Shown piece after piece: positions 8,876 to 15,805 of a stretch of 64,000 bases of DNA. The notes beneath the pieces are model-generated. The model was not told where the DNA came from and searched no databases. It worked only from the letters and a program-made list of their open reading frames with translations. The translations under genes were made by a program, and so were the position numbers. How positions within the stretch are numbered: the first letter of the stretch is position 1; each line of letters begins with the position of its first letter. This stretch comes from Paenibacillus lycopersici (GTDB lineage: Bacteria > Bacillota > Bacilli > Paenibacillales > Paenibacillaceae): positions 4,095,001 through 4,159,000 of the forward strand of contig NZ_CP048209.1 of NCBI RefSeq assembly GCF_010119935.1, read 5' to 3'.

Positions 8876-9862
8876 TTATAACGGACGCGCAAACTTGGCG
8901 ATAAAGCGGTTCGGATATTCGCTCGGAAGCGCGCTGGCTTCGTTCAGCCGGTTCCAGACCGATTCCGGCATCGCCCAGCCGACCGCGCCCATATTCTCTT
9001 CGTACTGCGCCAGCGTGCTTGCCCCGAAGATCGGCGACGTAATGCCTTCGCGCCGCAGCAGCCAGGCGAGCGCAACCTGTGCCGGCGTCTTGTCCAATTC
9101 CTTGGCTGCGGCTTGCACGGCTTCGAGGATGGCAAAGTTCTTATCCGTGTTGCGAAGCGCCCACGAGCTCTCGCCTTGCTTCGAGGTCAACCGGCCGCTT
9201 GTCGGCTCCTCGCGCGTATAGCGCCCTGTCAGGAACCCGCCGCCGAGCGGAGCCCAAGGAATAATGCCCACGTTCTCCTCCAAGCAGAGCGACAGCATCT
9301 CGCGGTCCATCTCTCGGCTGACGAGGCTGTACTGCGGCTGAATGGAAACAAACCGCGCGTAGCGGTCGCGGTCGCTGACGGCAAGAGACTTCATGAGCTG
9401 CCAGGCGAAGAAATTCGAACACCCGATATAGCGAACCTTGCCCGCCGATATCAAATCGTCCAGCGTGCGCAGCGTCTCTTCGATCGGGGTCGCCTGATCC
9501 CAGACATGGACCTGGTAGAGGTCGAGATAATCGGTATCCAGCCGCTTCAAGCTTGCATCGATCGCGTCCATGATATGCTTGCGCGAGACGCCGCCGCTGT
9601 TCGGATGCTCGCCTGTCATCATTCGCACTTTGGAAGCGAGCACGACTTCCGAACGCCGGTTCTTGATCGCTTTCCCGACGATTTCTTCCGATCGGCCCTG
9701 CACGTAGACGTTGGCCGTGTCCAGGAAATTGCCTCCCCGATCCAGGAAATCGTGCATCATCGTAATGGAATCCGTTTCATTCGTCGTATTGCCGAAGGTC
9801 ATCGTGCCCAAGCACAGTTCCGAAACCGCAAGTCCGCTGCGGCCCAGTCGCCGATATTGCAT
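8876..9862 (-). CDS. Aldo/keto reductase
   Basis: The 328-residue NADPH-dependent oxidoreductase has the family start YRRLGRSGLAVSELCLGTM, catalytic Asp in FLDTANVY, Lys in VLASKVRM and His in YQVHVWD. The cofactor-binding GASTLAQ stretch is in the C-terminal third. It belongs to the broad YccK/IolS/Tas-like group; the substrate is unknown. It stands as a separate minus-strand gene. Confidence 0.9.
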   Translation of the reverse strand: MQYRRLGRSGLAVSELCLGTMTFGNTTNETDSITMMHDFLDRGGNFLDTANVYVQGRSEEIVGKAIKNRRSEVVLASKVRMMTGEHPNSGGVSRKHIMDAIDASLKRLDTDYLDLYQVHVWDQATPIEETLRTLDDLISAGKVRYIGCSNFFAWQLMKSLAVSDRDRYARFVSIQPQYSLVSREMDREMLSLCLEENVGIIPWAPLGGGFLTGRYTREEPTSGRLTSKQGESSWALRNTDKNFAILEAVQAAAKELDKTPAQVALAWLLRREGITSPIFGASTLAQYEENMGAVGWAMPESVWNRLNEASALPSEYPNRFIAKFARPL

Positions 9863-9965
9863 TCGGGTTCCCCTCCCAATTTTAGATCATATCGTAGTGC
9901 CGTTCGCTAACGCCGCGCGGGAAGCGGCAGCGACAGGCAATCCTACCCGGCTTCATGCGATGCGA

Positions 9966-10169
9966 TCAATGTTTGATCGAACCGCCGTTATCCTGCGCTT
10001 CCTCGTCTTCCGCCCATTTGATCGTATCGAGCTGATTGCGGAAATTACGCTTGAAGTTGTCCAAATAAATGCGGCGCAGTTCGTCGCGCTCCGCGATCTC
10101 TTCGTCCGTTAATCCGACGGTTTTATTTTTTCTGGAAAGCTCGTTGATCCGAGCGATGATTTTCTCCAT
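9966..10169 (-). CDS. DUF896 / YnzC family small protein
   Basis: The 67-residue protein matches the YnzC/DUF896 family (IARINELSRKNKTVGLTDEE, then ERDELRRIYLDNFKRNFR). It is a small helical cytoplasmic protein of unproven function. In Bacillus ynzC lies in the SOS operon with yneA; here it follows yneA on the same strand, with a terminator in between. Confidence 0.88.
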   Translation of the reverse strand: MEKIIARINELSRKNKTVGLTDEEIAERDELRRIYLDNFKRNFRNQLDTIKWAEDEEAQDNGGSIKH

Positions 10170-10295
10170 CCTGCCTACTATCTCCTCTCGTCTTTCAGGC
10201 CAACATCACATTCTTTACTTTGACATTTTTATTCGCCCATTGTCAAGGTGAAGCGGTCTGCCGAAGCGCCGTCGGTACAAGGATTGACGGAAGAA

Positions 10296-10327
10296 ATAGA
10301 AAAAGACCGAACGGCATCCGTTCAGTC
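10296..10327 (-). terminator. Terminator downstream of yneA
   Basis: GACTGAACGG and CCGTTCGGTC pair around an ATG loop on the minus strand, followed by TTTTTCTATTT. Confidence 0.85.
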
Positions 10328-10354
10328 TCTCATCCCTATCGGCCAGCCGCCGTA

Positions 10355-10753
10355 TTAATTGGCTGCCGGTATGATTAACGATTGCCCGACTTCCAGCTCG
10401 CTCGAGCTTAAGTTGTTGCGCTGCTGCAAATCGAATACGATGCGGCGGATATCCTGGCCATCCTTCCGTACGCTGCTCGCGATCTGCCAGAGCGTATCTC
10501 CCGAGCCTACGATAATCACTTGTTCATTCGCGCCCGGTTCGGCAGGACGTTCGCCGTCGGCATGTCCTGTCAATAAAGAGAAGCCGACGAAGAGCAGTAC
10601 GAAGAAGAGAGAAGCAGCCGCGAGACGGACAAGCACGCGCTCCACTGCACGGTCTTTCATCGTATTACGGCTATTCTTCGAGCTGCGGGTTCTACGCACA
10701 GCGGCCGGTTGTTCTGTATAAGCAGTTGAGTATGAAGATATTGTTTGCATCAT
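10355..10753 (-). CDS. yneA: Cell division suppressor YneA (LysM protein)
   Basis: The 132-residue product has one transmembrane segment (about 40-60) and a C-terminal extracytoplasmic LysM domain (VGSGDTLWQIASS ... QSLIIP). YneA delays septum formation during the SOS response. The frame extends to 10825, but the ATG at 10753 is preceded by GGGGTG and lies downstream of the promoter and LexA boxes, so that start is used. It is divergent from lexA, as in Bacillus. Confidence 0.88.
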   Translation of the reverse strand: MMQTISSYSTAYTEQPAAVRRTRSSKNSRNTMKDRAVERVLVRLAAASLFFVLLFVGFSLLTGHADGERPAEPGANEQVIIVGSGDTLWQIASSVRKDGQDIRRIVFDLQQRNNLSSSELEVGQSLIIPAAN

Positions 10754-10764
10754 GATCAGCACCC

Positions 10765-10884
10765 CAAACGTTTGTTCTGTTATCGTGAATCCAGAATAAC
10801 ACGAACATCCGTTTGCAGTCAACAACTTTTAGAACGTTTGTTCGCACGCATATGCGAACCTATGTTTTCTCGAACTTATGTTTG
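10765..10884. promoter_or_regulatory. Five LexA-like boxes in the yneA-lexA intergenic region
   Basis: Sites fitting the Gram-positive LexA pattern CGAAC-N4-GTTCG with one or two mismatches lie at 10765-10778, 10802-10815, 10831-10844, 10855-10868 and 10871-10884. The 10802 site lies between a TTGACT -35 and a TTATTC -10 (17 bp) for yneA. The 10871 site overlaps the lexA -35. This supports SOS control of both genes. Confidence 0.85.
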
Positions 10885-10910
10885 TACGAACTCCGGTTCT
10901 GTGCTATAAT
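10882..10910 (+). promoter_or_regulatory. lexA promoter
   Basis: TTGTAC (10882-10887) and TATAAT (10905-10910) are spaced 17 bp. The -35 overlaps a LexA-like box, giving autoregulation. Confidence 0.75.
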
Positions 10911-10941
10911 TTTACACAAATGAACCTTTGGAGTGATTCCG

Positions 10942-11565
10942 GTGTCGAAACTTTCAAACCGCCAACAGGCGATACTAGAATTCATCAAGACGGAAGTTAA
11001 GGATAAAGGCTACCCGCCTTCCGTCCGCGAGATCGGCGAAGCCGTAGGACTCGCCTCCAGCTCGACCGTTCACGGCCACCTGGACCGCTTGGAGAAGAAA
11101 GGCCTGATTCGACGCGATCCGACGAAGCCGCGCGCAATCGAGATTTTGGACGGCGAAGACAACAACGAGATTCCGTTCCCGCTCGCCATTGCCAAAGTGC
11201 CTGTCGTCGGCAAAGTTACCGCCGGCGTGCCGATCACCGCGACGGAGAACATCGAAGACTACTTCCCTCTTCCTGCCGACAAGGTCGGCGACGATACGGT
11301 ATTCATCCTTAACGTTATCGGCGAGAGCATGATCGAAGCCGGCATTCATGACGGCGATTACGTCATCGTCCGTCAGCAGCAGAACGCCTCCAACGGCGAC
11401 ATCGTCGTAGCGATGACGGAAGACGACGAAGCGACGGTCAAGACCTTCTATAAGGAGAAGGACCACATTCGTCTGCAGCCGGAGAATTCCACAATGGAAC
11501 CGATCCGACTGCGCAACGTCAGCATTCTCGGCAAGGTCATCGGACTCTTCCGCGATATCCATTAA
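10942..11565 (+). CDS. lexA: SOS repressor LexA
   Basis: The 207-residue repressor has an N-terminal winged helix ([12 protein letters not shown] ... [16 protein letters not shown]) and a C-terminal S24 peptidase domain. The self-cleavage Ala-Gly is in KVTAGVP, the catalytic Ser in GESMIEAG and the Lys in ATVKTF. The GTG at 10942 is preceded by TGGAGTG and gives the standard N terminus; the GTG at 10933 lies inside that binding site. It should control yneA, itself, and at least two prophage promoters in this window. Confidence 0.97.
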   Translation: MSKLSNRQQAILEFIKTEVKDKGYPPSVREIGEAVGLASSSTVHGHLDRLEKKGLIRRDPTKPRAIEILDGEDNNEIPFPLAIAKVPVVGKVTAGVPITATENIEDYFPLPADKVGDDTVFILNVIGESMIEAGIHDGDYVIVRQQQNASNGDIVVAMTEDDEATVKTFYKEKDHIRLQPENSTMEPIRLRNVSILGKVIGLFRDIH

Positions 11566-11588
11566 TATCACGCACGCTATAGCAGCGC

Positions 11589-11620
11589 AGCCGCCGGCTC
11601 ATATGCACGGCGGCTCTTTT
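11589..11620 (+). terminator. lexA terminator
   Basis: AGCCGCCG (11589-11596) pairs with CGGCGGCT (11608-11615), followed by CTTTT. Confidence 0.85.
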
Positions 11621-11692
11621 ATTGTCAGGATTCATTTATCGCTCATCATACTCCGCATTTCGAACTCCGGATACCGTGCCTCTTCATGTCAC

Positions 11693-12274
11693 CTAACCTG
11701 CGATTTCCCGGAATAATAAATTACGGTACGTATACGAGCACCTCGTAAACTTAAAGTTCAATTCCACGCCCGAGAAGTCGATCCGTATCTTCTTCAACGC
11801 CGTCGTCCTCACTTGTTGTCGAACGAGGCAGCGAACGCGCGCGGCATTGTCCGCGCGAATCGCGGCAGCCAGCGCATTCGCATACGTTGTCGAATTAGAC
11901 AGCTTGCAATAGAACGGCAGGACGGCTCTTGCGAGGGCTTGATGAACGGGCGTCGAGAATGTAAATTGGACCGTGCCCGGGGGAATCGTCGTGCCGTTCG
12001 AATAGAGTACGGTCGGTGCCGGAAACGCGAAATCAATGAAATACCCGATGCCGTTCACCGAGAAGCTGTCATACTTCGCCATCGGCGCGACCTTTTTGAA
12101 CATCTTGATCAGCGTATCCAAATCGCCTTGCCTAACCGCCTTTGACCAACGCAGCGCATAACTCCGGCTGCCGGCGATTTTGCGGTAGAAAGGAATCATA
12201 TAAGAGGCCACTTGAGCGAGAATCGGGCCGCTTACCCGAAACGCCTCGTTCCTCCGCACGATTTTCCCAGCCAT
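11693..12274 (-). CDS. Conserved protein of unknown function next to the prophage attachment site
   Basis: The 193-residue soluble protein is not recognised. It has a basic start, a helical first half (VASYMIPFYRKIAGSRSYALRWSKAV and a related segment AVLPFYCKLSNSTTYANALAAAI, so two weakly similar units around residues 24-49 and 118-143) and a beta-rich C terminus. Before phage insertion it would have been the gene after glnA on the same strand. It ends 127 bp from the lexA stop and is convergent with lexA. Confidence 0.6.
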   Translation of the reverse strand: MAGKIVRRNEAFRVSGPILAQVASYMIPFYRKIAGSRSYALRWSKAVRQGDLDTLIKMFKKVAPMAKYDSFSVNGIGYFIDFAFPAPTVLYSNGTTIPPGTVQFTFSTPVHQALARAVLPFYCKLSNSTTYANALAAAIRADNAARVRCLVRQQVRTTALKKIRIDFSGVELNFKFTRCSYTYRNLLFREIAG

Positions 12275-12462
12275 GCATGCGGCACACCCTTTCGTTCGTC
12301 GCTATGATGGCATTGTATGCGCGGGCAAGCGTCCTAGTGCGGAATGGGCGAGGATTCCAACAATGTGGATACACATAAAAAACGGGCATGATGCAGGCTC
12401 TAATAAGCCCCGTATCATGCCCGTTCGTTATTCATCGCGGAAATGCGATGCGCGAGTCAAGC
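12275..12462. other. Host intergenic DNA between the unknown protein and attL
   Basis: No gene is seen. The only clear element is the minus-strand terminator at 12377-12424, which originally followed glnA. Confidence 0.6.
12377..12424 (-). terminator. Original glnA terminator, now cut off from glnA by the prophage
   Basis: ACGGGCATGAT (12382-12392) and ATCATGCCCGT (12414-12424) form an 11-bp stem. On the minus strand it is followed by a T run. It lies 39 bp beyond the attL copy of the glnA stop codon, which is where a glnA terminator would be in an uninfected chromosome. Confidence 0.85.
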
Positions 12463-12523
12463 TCGTCATTCTAGTACAGCGTCAGATACTGATCCCGTTC
12501 CCACTCATGAATCTGGGTGCGGT
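12463..12523. repeat. attL: 61-bp core, duplicate of the glnA 3' end
   Basis: Identical over 61 bp to 55369-55429. The copy contains the last 17 codons and stop of glnA in minus orientation but no upstream coding sequence, so it is the displaced half of the target site. Confidence 0.95.
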
Positions 12524-12636
12524 TTAAATACTATGAACCGTAATGAGAGGAAACAGGCGGTAACACTAGCACTTTAATAGTAGAGATAAATAGGGAAAAT
12601 GCAAAAATCAGTAACGATATGGAGCATTTGGGGGCA
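12524..12636. other. Left end of the prophage, no gene
   Basis: An AT-rich stretch between attL and the first phage gene. Nothing coding is seen; integrase arm-binding sites would be expected near here but none can be named. Confidence 0.4.
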
Positions 12637-12993
12637 TTAGGTGGGTAACTTGGTGGGCAATGTCTGAGATGCTAGACGGTAGTTCTTGAATGCCTTTGCT
12701 ATGGGATCGACGCCCACGTAAAACTGATCAACTGTAGCGATGCTATATAGCCGACAAAGTTTTAATGCGATGCTACAAGGCGCATCTCTACTGTCCGCCT
12801 CAAAGTTCATAAGGTCATCTACATGAATGTCGATCAGATGCGCCGCTTCTCGGATAGTTAGTCCCGCGATCTTGCGGTGCTCCCTGATCGACATCATTCT
12901 GTTTATTTTACCCATAGTTAACATCGGCCCCTTTTTATGATGTTTGTCCGACTTAGAGACGAAGCGCGTAATAAATGGTATAATTTTCTGCAT
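12637..12993 (-). CDS. Small helix-turn-helix regulator at the left prophage end
   Basis: The 118-residue product has an XRE-like segment (IREHRKIAGLTIREAAHLIDIHVDDL, then SIALKLCRLYSI, about 37-88). A basic 30-residue N-terminal extension precedes it. The ATG at 12993 is preceded by AAGGTG; an internal ATG at 12915 behind AAGGGG is an alternative. It is divergent from a second HTH gene at 13033, so the pair may form a small switch. Its target is unknown. Confidence 0.65.
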   Translation of the reverse strand: MQKIIPFITRFVSKSDKHHKKGPMLTMGKINRMMSIREHRKIAGLTIREAAHLIDIHVDDLMNFEADSRDAPCSIALKLCRLYSIATVDQFYVGVDPIAKAFKNYRLASQTLPTKLPT

Positions 12994-13032
12994 TCACACC
13001 TTCTTTCCTAAAAGATGAAAGGAGCTTACCAT

Positions 13033-13254
13033 TTGCGCGTCTCTCGAGGGAGATGCCAGCTTCAGCGCTTTCTTGACATTAAGGGATGGACTCACCTGGA
13101 ATATGCAGAGAGAGCTGGACAATCCAGGCGGCTCGTATCTCATTGGTGCAGAGACGAGAGAACTATGAAGCCTGAAGATATGTACCAAGCTGAACTGATT
13201 CTGGGCGATGTCGGGTGCAGCATGCATAACATCTACATTTTAACAGTGAGCTGA
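13033..13254 (+). CDS. Small XRE-type HTH protein
   Basis: A 73-residue protein with a helix-turn-helix core (LQRFLDIKGWTHLEYAERAG, QSRRLVSHWCRDERTMKPEDM). The TTG at 13033 sits 8 nt after AAAGGAG and is preferred over the ATG at 13015, which overlaps that binding site. It is divergent from the HTH gene at 12637-12993, with only 39 bp between their starts. Confidence 0.6.
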   Translation: MRVSRGRCQLQRFLDIKGWTHLEYAERAGQSRRLVSHWCRDERTMKPEDMYQAELILGDVGCSMHNIYILTVS

Positions 13255-13292
13255 AGTAGGCAGTTGCGGGCTTGTCCGCACTCCCTTGAGCG

Positions 13293-13315
13293 TTTGGGAG
13301 CAATATGCTCCCAAA
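13293..13315. repeat. Perfect 23-bp palindrome
   Basis: TTTGGGAGCA and TGCTCCCAAA flank the 3-bp centre ATA. No T run follows, so an operator or structured RNA is as likely as a terminator. It lies in the otherwise empty 13255-13463 stretch. Confidence 0.6.
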
Positions 13316-13463
13316 ATTCCGGCTATTTACCCCATTATAAGACAATATCCACGAATTAAATGTCGAATATTGTAAACGAATTGCAGGTAAAATCGTCCAG
13401 TTTCTACGCAGCGCTTCATTAAAATGCATTCCAACCCTCTGTAACAATTTGTCGAATTTACAG

Positions 13464-13661
13464 CTACCCAACACCCCGTCCTACTCCCACGGCCAAGATG
13501 TTTGCAGCGACAAACACCCGCGGCGCCCGCTTATCCCAGTCATAGGCCTTGACCTTGCCGCCAGCTAAAGCGTCTACACGAATGCGCCGCTGCGTGATCT
13601 TCCCGGCGCTGTCCAGATAGATGATCGTGATCGTTTGCCCGATGTGCTTGTCCTTCAACAT
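13464..13661 (-). CDS. Small WYL-like protein under SOS-type promoter
   Basis: The 65-residue product resembles the small WYL-type proteins often found beside YolD-like SOS genes in Bacilli (TITIIYLDSAGKITQRRIRVD, then KAYDWDKRAPRVFVAANIL). WYL domains bind nucleic acid or nucleotide ligands. The ATG at 13661 follows GGAGGGTG; the long ORF running to 14204 is not real upstream of this. A consensus TATAAT and two LexA-like boxes lie just upstream. Confidence 0.65.
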   Translation of the reverse strand: MLKDKHIGQTITIIYLDSAGKITQRRIRVDALAGGKVKAYDWDKRAPRVFVAANILAVGVGRGVG

Positions 13662-13679
13662 TCTTGACACCCTCCTATG

Positions 13680-13718
13680 CGAACATATATTCTTATTATA
13701 CACAAGAACACCTGTTCG
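13680..13718. promoter_or_regulatory. Two LexA-like boxes and a divergent promoter
   Basis: AGAAC-ACCT-GTTCG (13705-13718) and CGAAC-ATAT-ATTCT (13680-13693) fit the LexA consensus. Between them, on the minus strand, is TATAAT, with a weak TTTACG -35 overlapping the first box. The same region serves the plus-strand gene at 13746. Damage-inducible expression of both genes is inferred. Confidence 0.7.
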
Positions 13719-13745
13719 TAAATAGTTTGAGGAAGGATGAAGAGT

Positions 13746-14069
13746 ATGTTTGACCCTAAAATAGCGTTGAACCGTCACATAGCGCTGCTGGTCGCTCGGG
13801 ATAACGCCGCGGAATACGTCGACTCCACGCGCGGCCTGAATCAAGCGATCGGCAAAGTGGTCGGCCAAGTAATCACGCACAAGCTGGCCGAGTCCAAACG
13901 TTCGATGCGGGATAATAAGATGTGGGTTGACGAGGTGCCGATCAGGGGGATGCGCTACCAGTATTCGTTCCAGGGAAGGCGTCACGAATACGAGGCGAGT
14001 CAGGCAGATATTGATTTGCATATAAAGATGGTTCTTAACAACTTCGAGCAAGTATTTAAGCAAGTCTGA
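13746..14069 (+). CDS. Unknown phage protein, probably SOS-induced
   Basis: A 107-residue soluble protein of no recognised family, with alpha-helical character and a tyrosine/basic-rich centre (GMRYQYSFQGRRHEYEAS). The ATG at 13746 is 9 nt after AGGAAGG, while the ATG at 13737 abuts that site. It shares the LexA-box region with the WYL-like gene and ends at the bidirectional terminator at 14074-14113, so it is a self-contained transcription unit. Confidence 0.6.
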   Translation: MFDPKIALNRHIALLVARDNAAEYVDSTRGLNQAIGKVVGQVITHKLAESKRSMRDNKMWVDEVPIRGMRYQYSFQGRRHEYEASQADIDLHIKMVLNNFEQVFKQV

Positions 14070-14073
14070 CGTA

Positions 14074-14113
14074 AAAAGAAGAAGCCCCGCTGGAATATAT
14101 CCCGGCGGGGCTT
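14074..14113 (-). terminator. Bidirectional terminator after the lysis genes
   Basis: AAGCCCCGC (14082-14090) and GCGGGGCTT (14105-14113) form the stem. The minus-strand side is followed by CTTCTTTTTAC and should end the late transcript. The plus-strand side ends the gene at 13746-14069. Confidence 0.8.
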
Positions 14114-14118
14114 TGACA

Positions 14119-14946
14119 TTATCGGGTTGCCAGGATGAAGCCGAGCCACGACAGCTCAGATACCGTAAGCGTGCCGTCCTTCGCTTTCGCGATCCAGCTC
14201 GCATCGTTCAACTTGCCATCCTTGTGCAGCTTTTCCAATCCCGCGACGAGCGTGTCACGTTGATATTTCGTAAGTTCCAATTCGTCCACCTCCTCCTTCG
14301 CCGGCTGCGGTTGCGGTGCCAGAACATACTTGTCGTAAAACGATCGATCCATAGCATTCATATCGACGTTGCCTGAGATGCCTGTCACCTTGCCTGCGTC
14401 GCTGTATTGGAACGTTGCCCACCTATCCCACGTCGGGTTAGCCATCGGCTTATCGGTTTTATAGTGCGCGATCCATAGCGGCCACTTGCCGAGCTCCCTC
14501 GACTTATCCGTACCCAGGTATGTCTTCGCGAAGCTCGCGCCGGTGTAAATCATCGCCGGGTGCCCCGTGAGCCGTTCGACCTCCCGGAGGAACTTTATGC
14601 ACCAAGTCGTGAGCGCGGCCGCGCCGACTTTCAACGCTTCGCCCTCGACATCCAACGCATGAGGGAAGTCTGCCTTGTACTGCTTCACGTTGCGGAAGAA
14701 GTTAGCGGCCTCCGTCTCCGGCGCATTGAGTTCGGGATGGGCGTAATGGTAAAAGCCGATTTTGATCCCAGCAGCGGCCGCGCCGGGCGCGTTAGACGAT
14801 AGCTTAAGATCGATCTTGCTCGCGCCGTCCGTCGCCTTGATAAAGACGTACTTCACGCCATCCGCCGCAACCTTCTTCCAATCGATAGAGCCTTGCCAAT
14901 GCGATACATCGATCCCCTTTACGTCACTCGCTTGTCTTGCTTGCAT
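14119..14946 (-). CDS. Endolysin, GH25 muramidase
   Basis: The catalytic domain (about 9-190) is a GH25 N-acetylmuramidase: GIDVSHWQGSIDW start, FIKATDG, and the catalytic DVEGE segment. The tail (about 215-275) has an ELTKYQRDTLVAGLEKLHKDGKLNDASW repeat-like helical module, probably for wall binding. No signal peptide, so release depends on the holin encoded upstream. The ATG at 14946 overlaps the holin end by 23 bp. Confidence 0.92.
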   Translation of the reverse strand: MQARQASDVKGIDVSHWQGSIDWKKVAADGVKYVFIKATDGASKIDLKLSSNAPGAAAAGIKIGFYHYAHPELNAPETEAANFFRNVKQYKADFPHALDVEGEALKVGAAALTTWCIKFLREVERLTGHPAMIYTGASFAKTYLGTDKSRELGKWPLWIAHYKTDKPMANPTWDRWATFQYSDAGKVTGISGNVDMNAMDRSFYDKYVLAPQPQPAKEEVDELELTKYQRDTLVAGLEKLHKDGKLNDASWIAKAKDGTLTVSELSWLGFILATR

Positions 14947-15418
14947 CTGCCTCGTCCACCCCTTGCCGGCGATCATCCGCCCTTTGGATTTTTGCTTGCA
15001 GTTCGCTCTCTACCATCTTCGACGCCCAGCCTGGTATAATCGCACCCCACCCGGCGCGCTCCGCATTGGCGGTTAAGGATTGCCATGTGTGGTAGATGAG
15101 CGCGAAGGTGATGCCGTAAAACAGTAGCCCCGGCGTTTCCAGCATCCTATCAAGTCCATTCGCGAGCACCGGGAACACGAGCAGATAAAGCGTCCTGTAT
15201 ACGCCACGCCGGCCATATTCCGACGAATACGTCTTGTCCTTGTGCGACGCGGCGATACCGGTAATCCAGTCCAGCAGAATGGCAACCAGCAGCACGCTGA
15301 TCGGAGCGATCCGCCCGGTACCATAAAGGGCCTCAATCCACGGCCCCAAGCATGCGCCAATTGCCGCGACAACGGCTTTGCTAGTAGTAACGTCGAAAGC
15401 GAGTAACTGTCTATTCAT
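14924..15418 (-). CDS. Holin of the toxin-secretion/phage-lysis family
   Basis: A 164-residue membrane protein with three to four hydrophobic segments (about 14-29, 38-54, 79-93, 97-112), and LLDWITGIAASHKDKTYSSEYGRRG between them, a hallmark of this holin family. The C terminus is charged. The ATG at 15418 follows GGGGTGGAG. It opens the membrane for the endolysin encoded by the overlapping downstream gene. Confidence 0.9.
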   Translation of the reverse strand: MNRQLLAFDVTTSKAVVAAIGACLGPWIEALYGTGRIAPISVLLVAILLDWITGIAASHKDKTYSSEYGRRGVYRTLYLLVFPVLANGLDRMLETPGLLFYGITFALIYHTWQSLTANAERAGWGAIIPGWASKMVESELQAKIQRADDRRQGVDEADASKTSE

Positions 15419-15427
15419 TTGCTCCAC

Positions 15428-15464
15428 CCCTTAAATAAAATAAGCCCCGCGCTTGGCAGGGCTT
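15428..15464 (-). terminator. Weak terminator-like hairpin just upstream of the holin gene
   Basis: On the minus strand AAGCCCTGCC...GCGGGGCTT is followed by ATTTTATTT. If active it would separate lysis genes from the structural transcript. Confidence 0.5.
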
Positions 15465-15517
15465 CACATACACCCTCTCTATACCCGATAATTGGAAAAA
15501 GAGGGAGGTGAAAAAAT

Positions 15518-15679
15518 ATGAAAATCGGATTGAATGCTGAACAGCTCTCGTACATTTTGCTTGAAGGCATCGACGCGGATAAGCAGATCTCGGCGTCTGC
15601 ATTACGAGATGCTATAGCCAAAGCGATTGAGAAAAACAATGAGCAGCTCCTAAAGGATATCAAGTCACTTCTTTCTTAA
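15518..15679 (+). CDS. Small plus-strand phage ORF (53 aa)
   Basis: An ATG behind a strong GGGAGGTG opens a 53-residue frame (MKIGLNAEQLSYILLEGIDA..., ending DIKSLLS), mostly helical. It faces the late genes, and its TAA stop overlaps the stop of the convergent 39-residue minus-strand gene. Function unknown. The binding site and codon use support it as real. Confidence 0.55.
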   Translation: MKIGLNAEQLSYILLEGIDADKQISASALRDAIAKAIEKNNEQLLKDIKSLLS

Positions 15680-15795
15680 GGGCGCCATTTCTTTTCGTCA
15701 GACCAGTTATCGCCCCAATTAATATAGGGGTCTACATCGTTCGGAACAACTGGAGCCGTCGATTCTTCGGCGGCTTCTTTCTTGTCTTCCTCCAC
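15676..15795 (-). CDS. Small acidic phage protein (39 aa)
   Basis: A short frame directly after the large ejection-type gene, with GTG 6 nt after GAGGTG. An ATG at 15801 is an alternative. The product is acidic with a Trp-rich end (PYINWGDNWSDEKKWRP). Its position at the end of the virion gene run suggests a small structural or accessory protein; no family recognised. Confidence 0.5.
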   Translation of the reverse strand: MEEDKKEAAEESTAPVVPNDVDPYINWGDNWSDEKKWRP

Positions 15796-15805
15796 TTTCA
15801 TCACC

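Noticed and set aside
12463..12523. tRNA gene as attachment site
   Set aside because: The repeat contains the glnA C-terminal codons and no cloverleaf.
13662..14204. Upstream extension of the WYL-like ORF to 14204
   Set aside because: It runs through the terminator and the divergent gene; the ATG at 13661 has the ribosome binding site.
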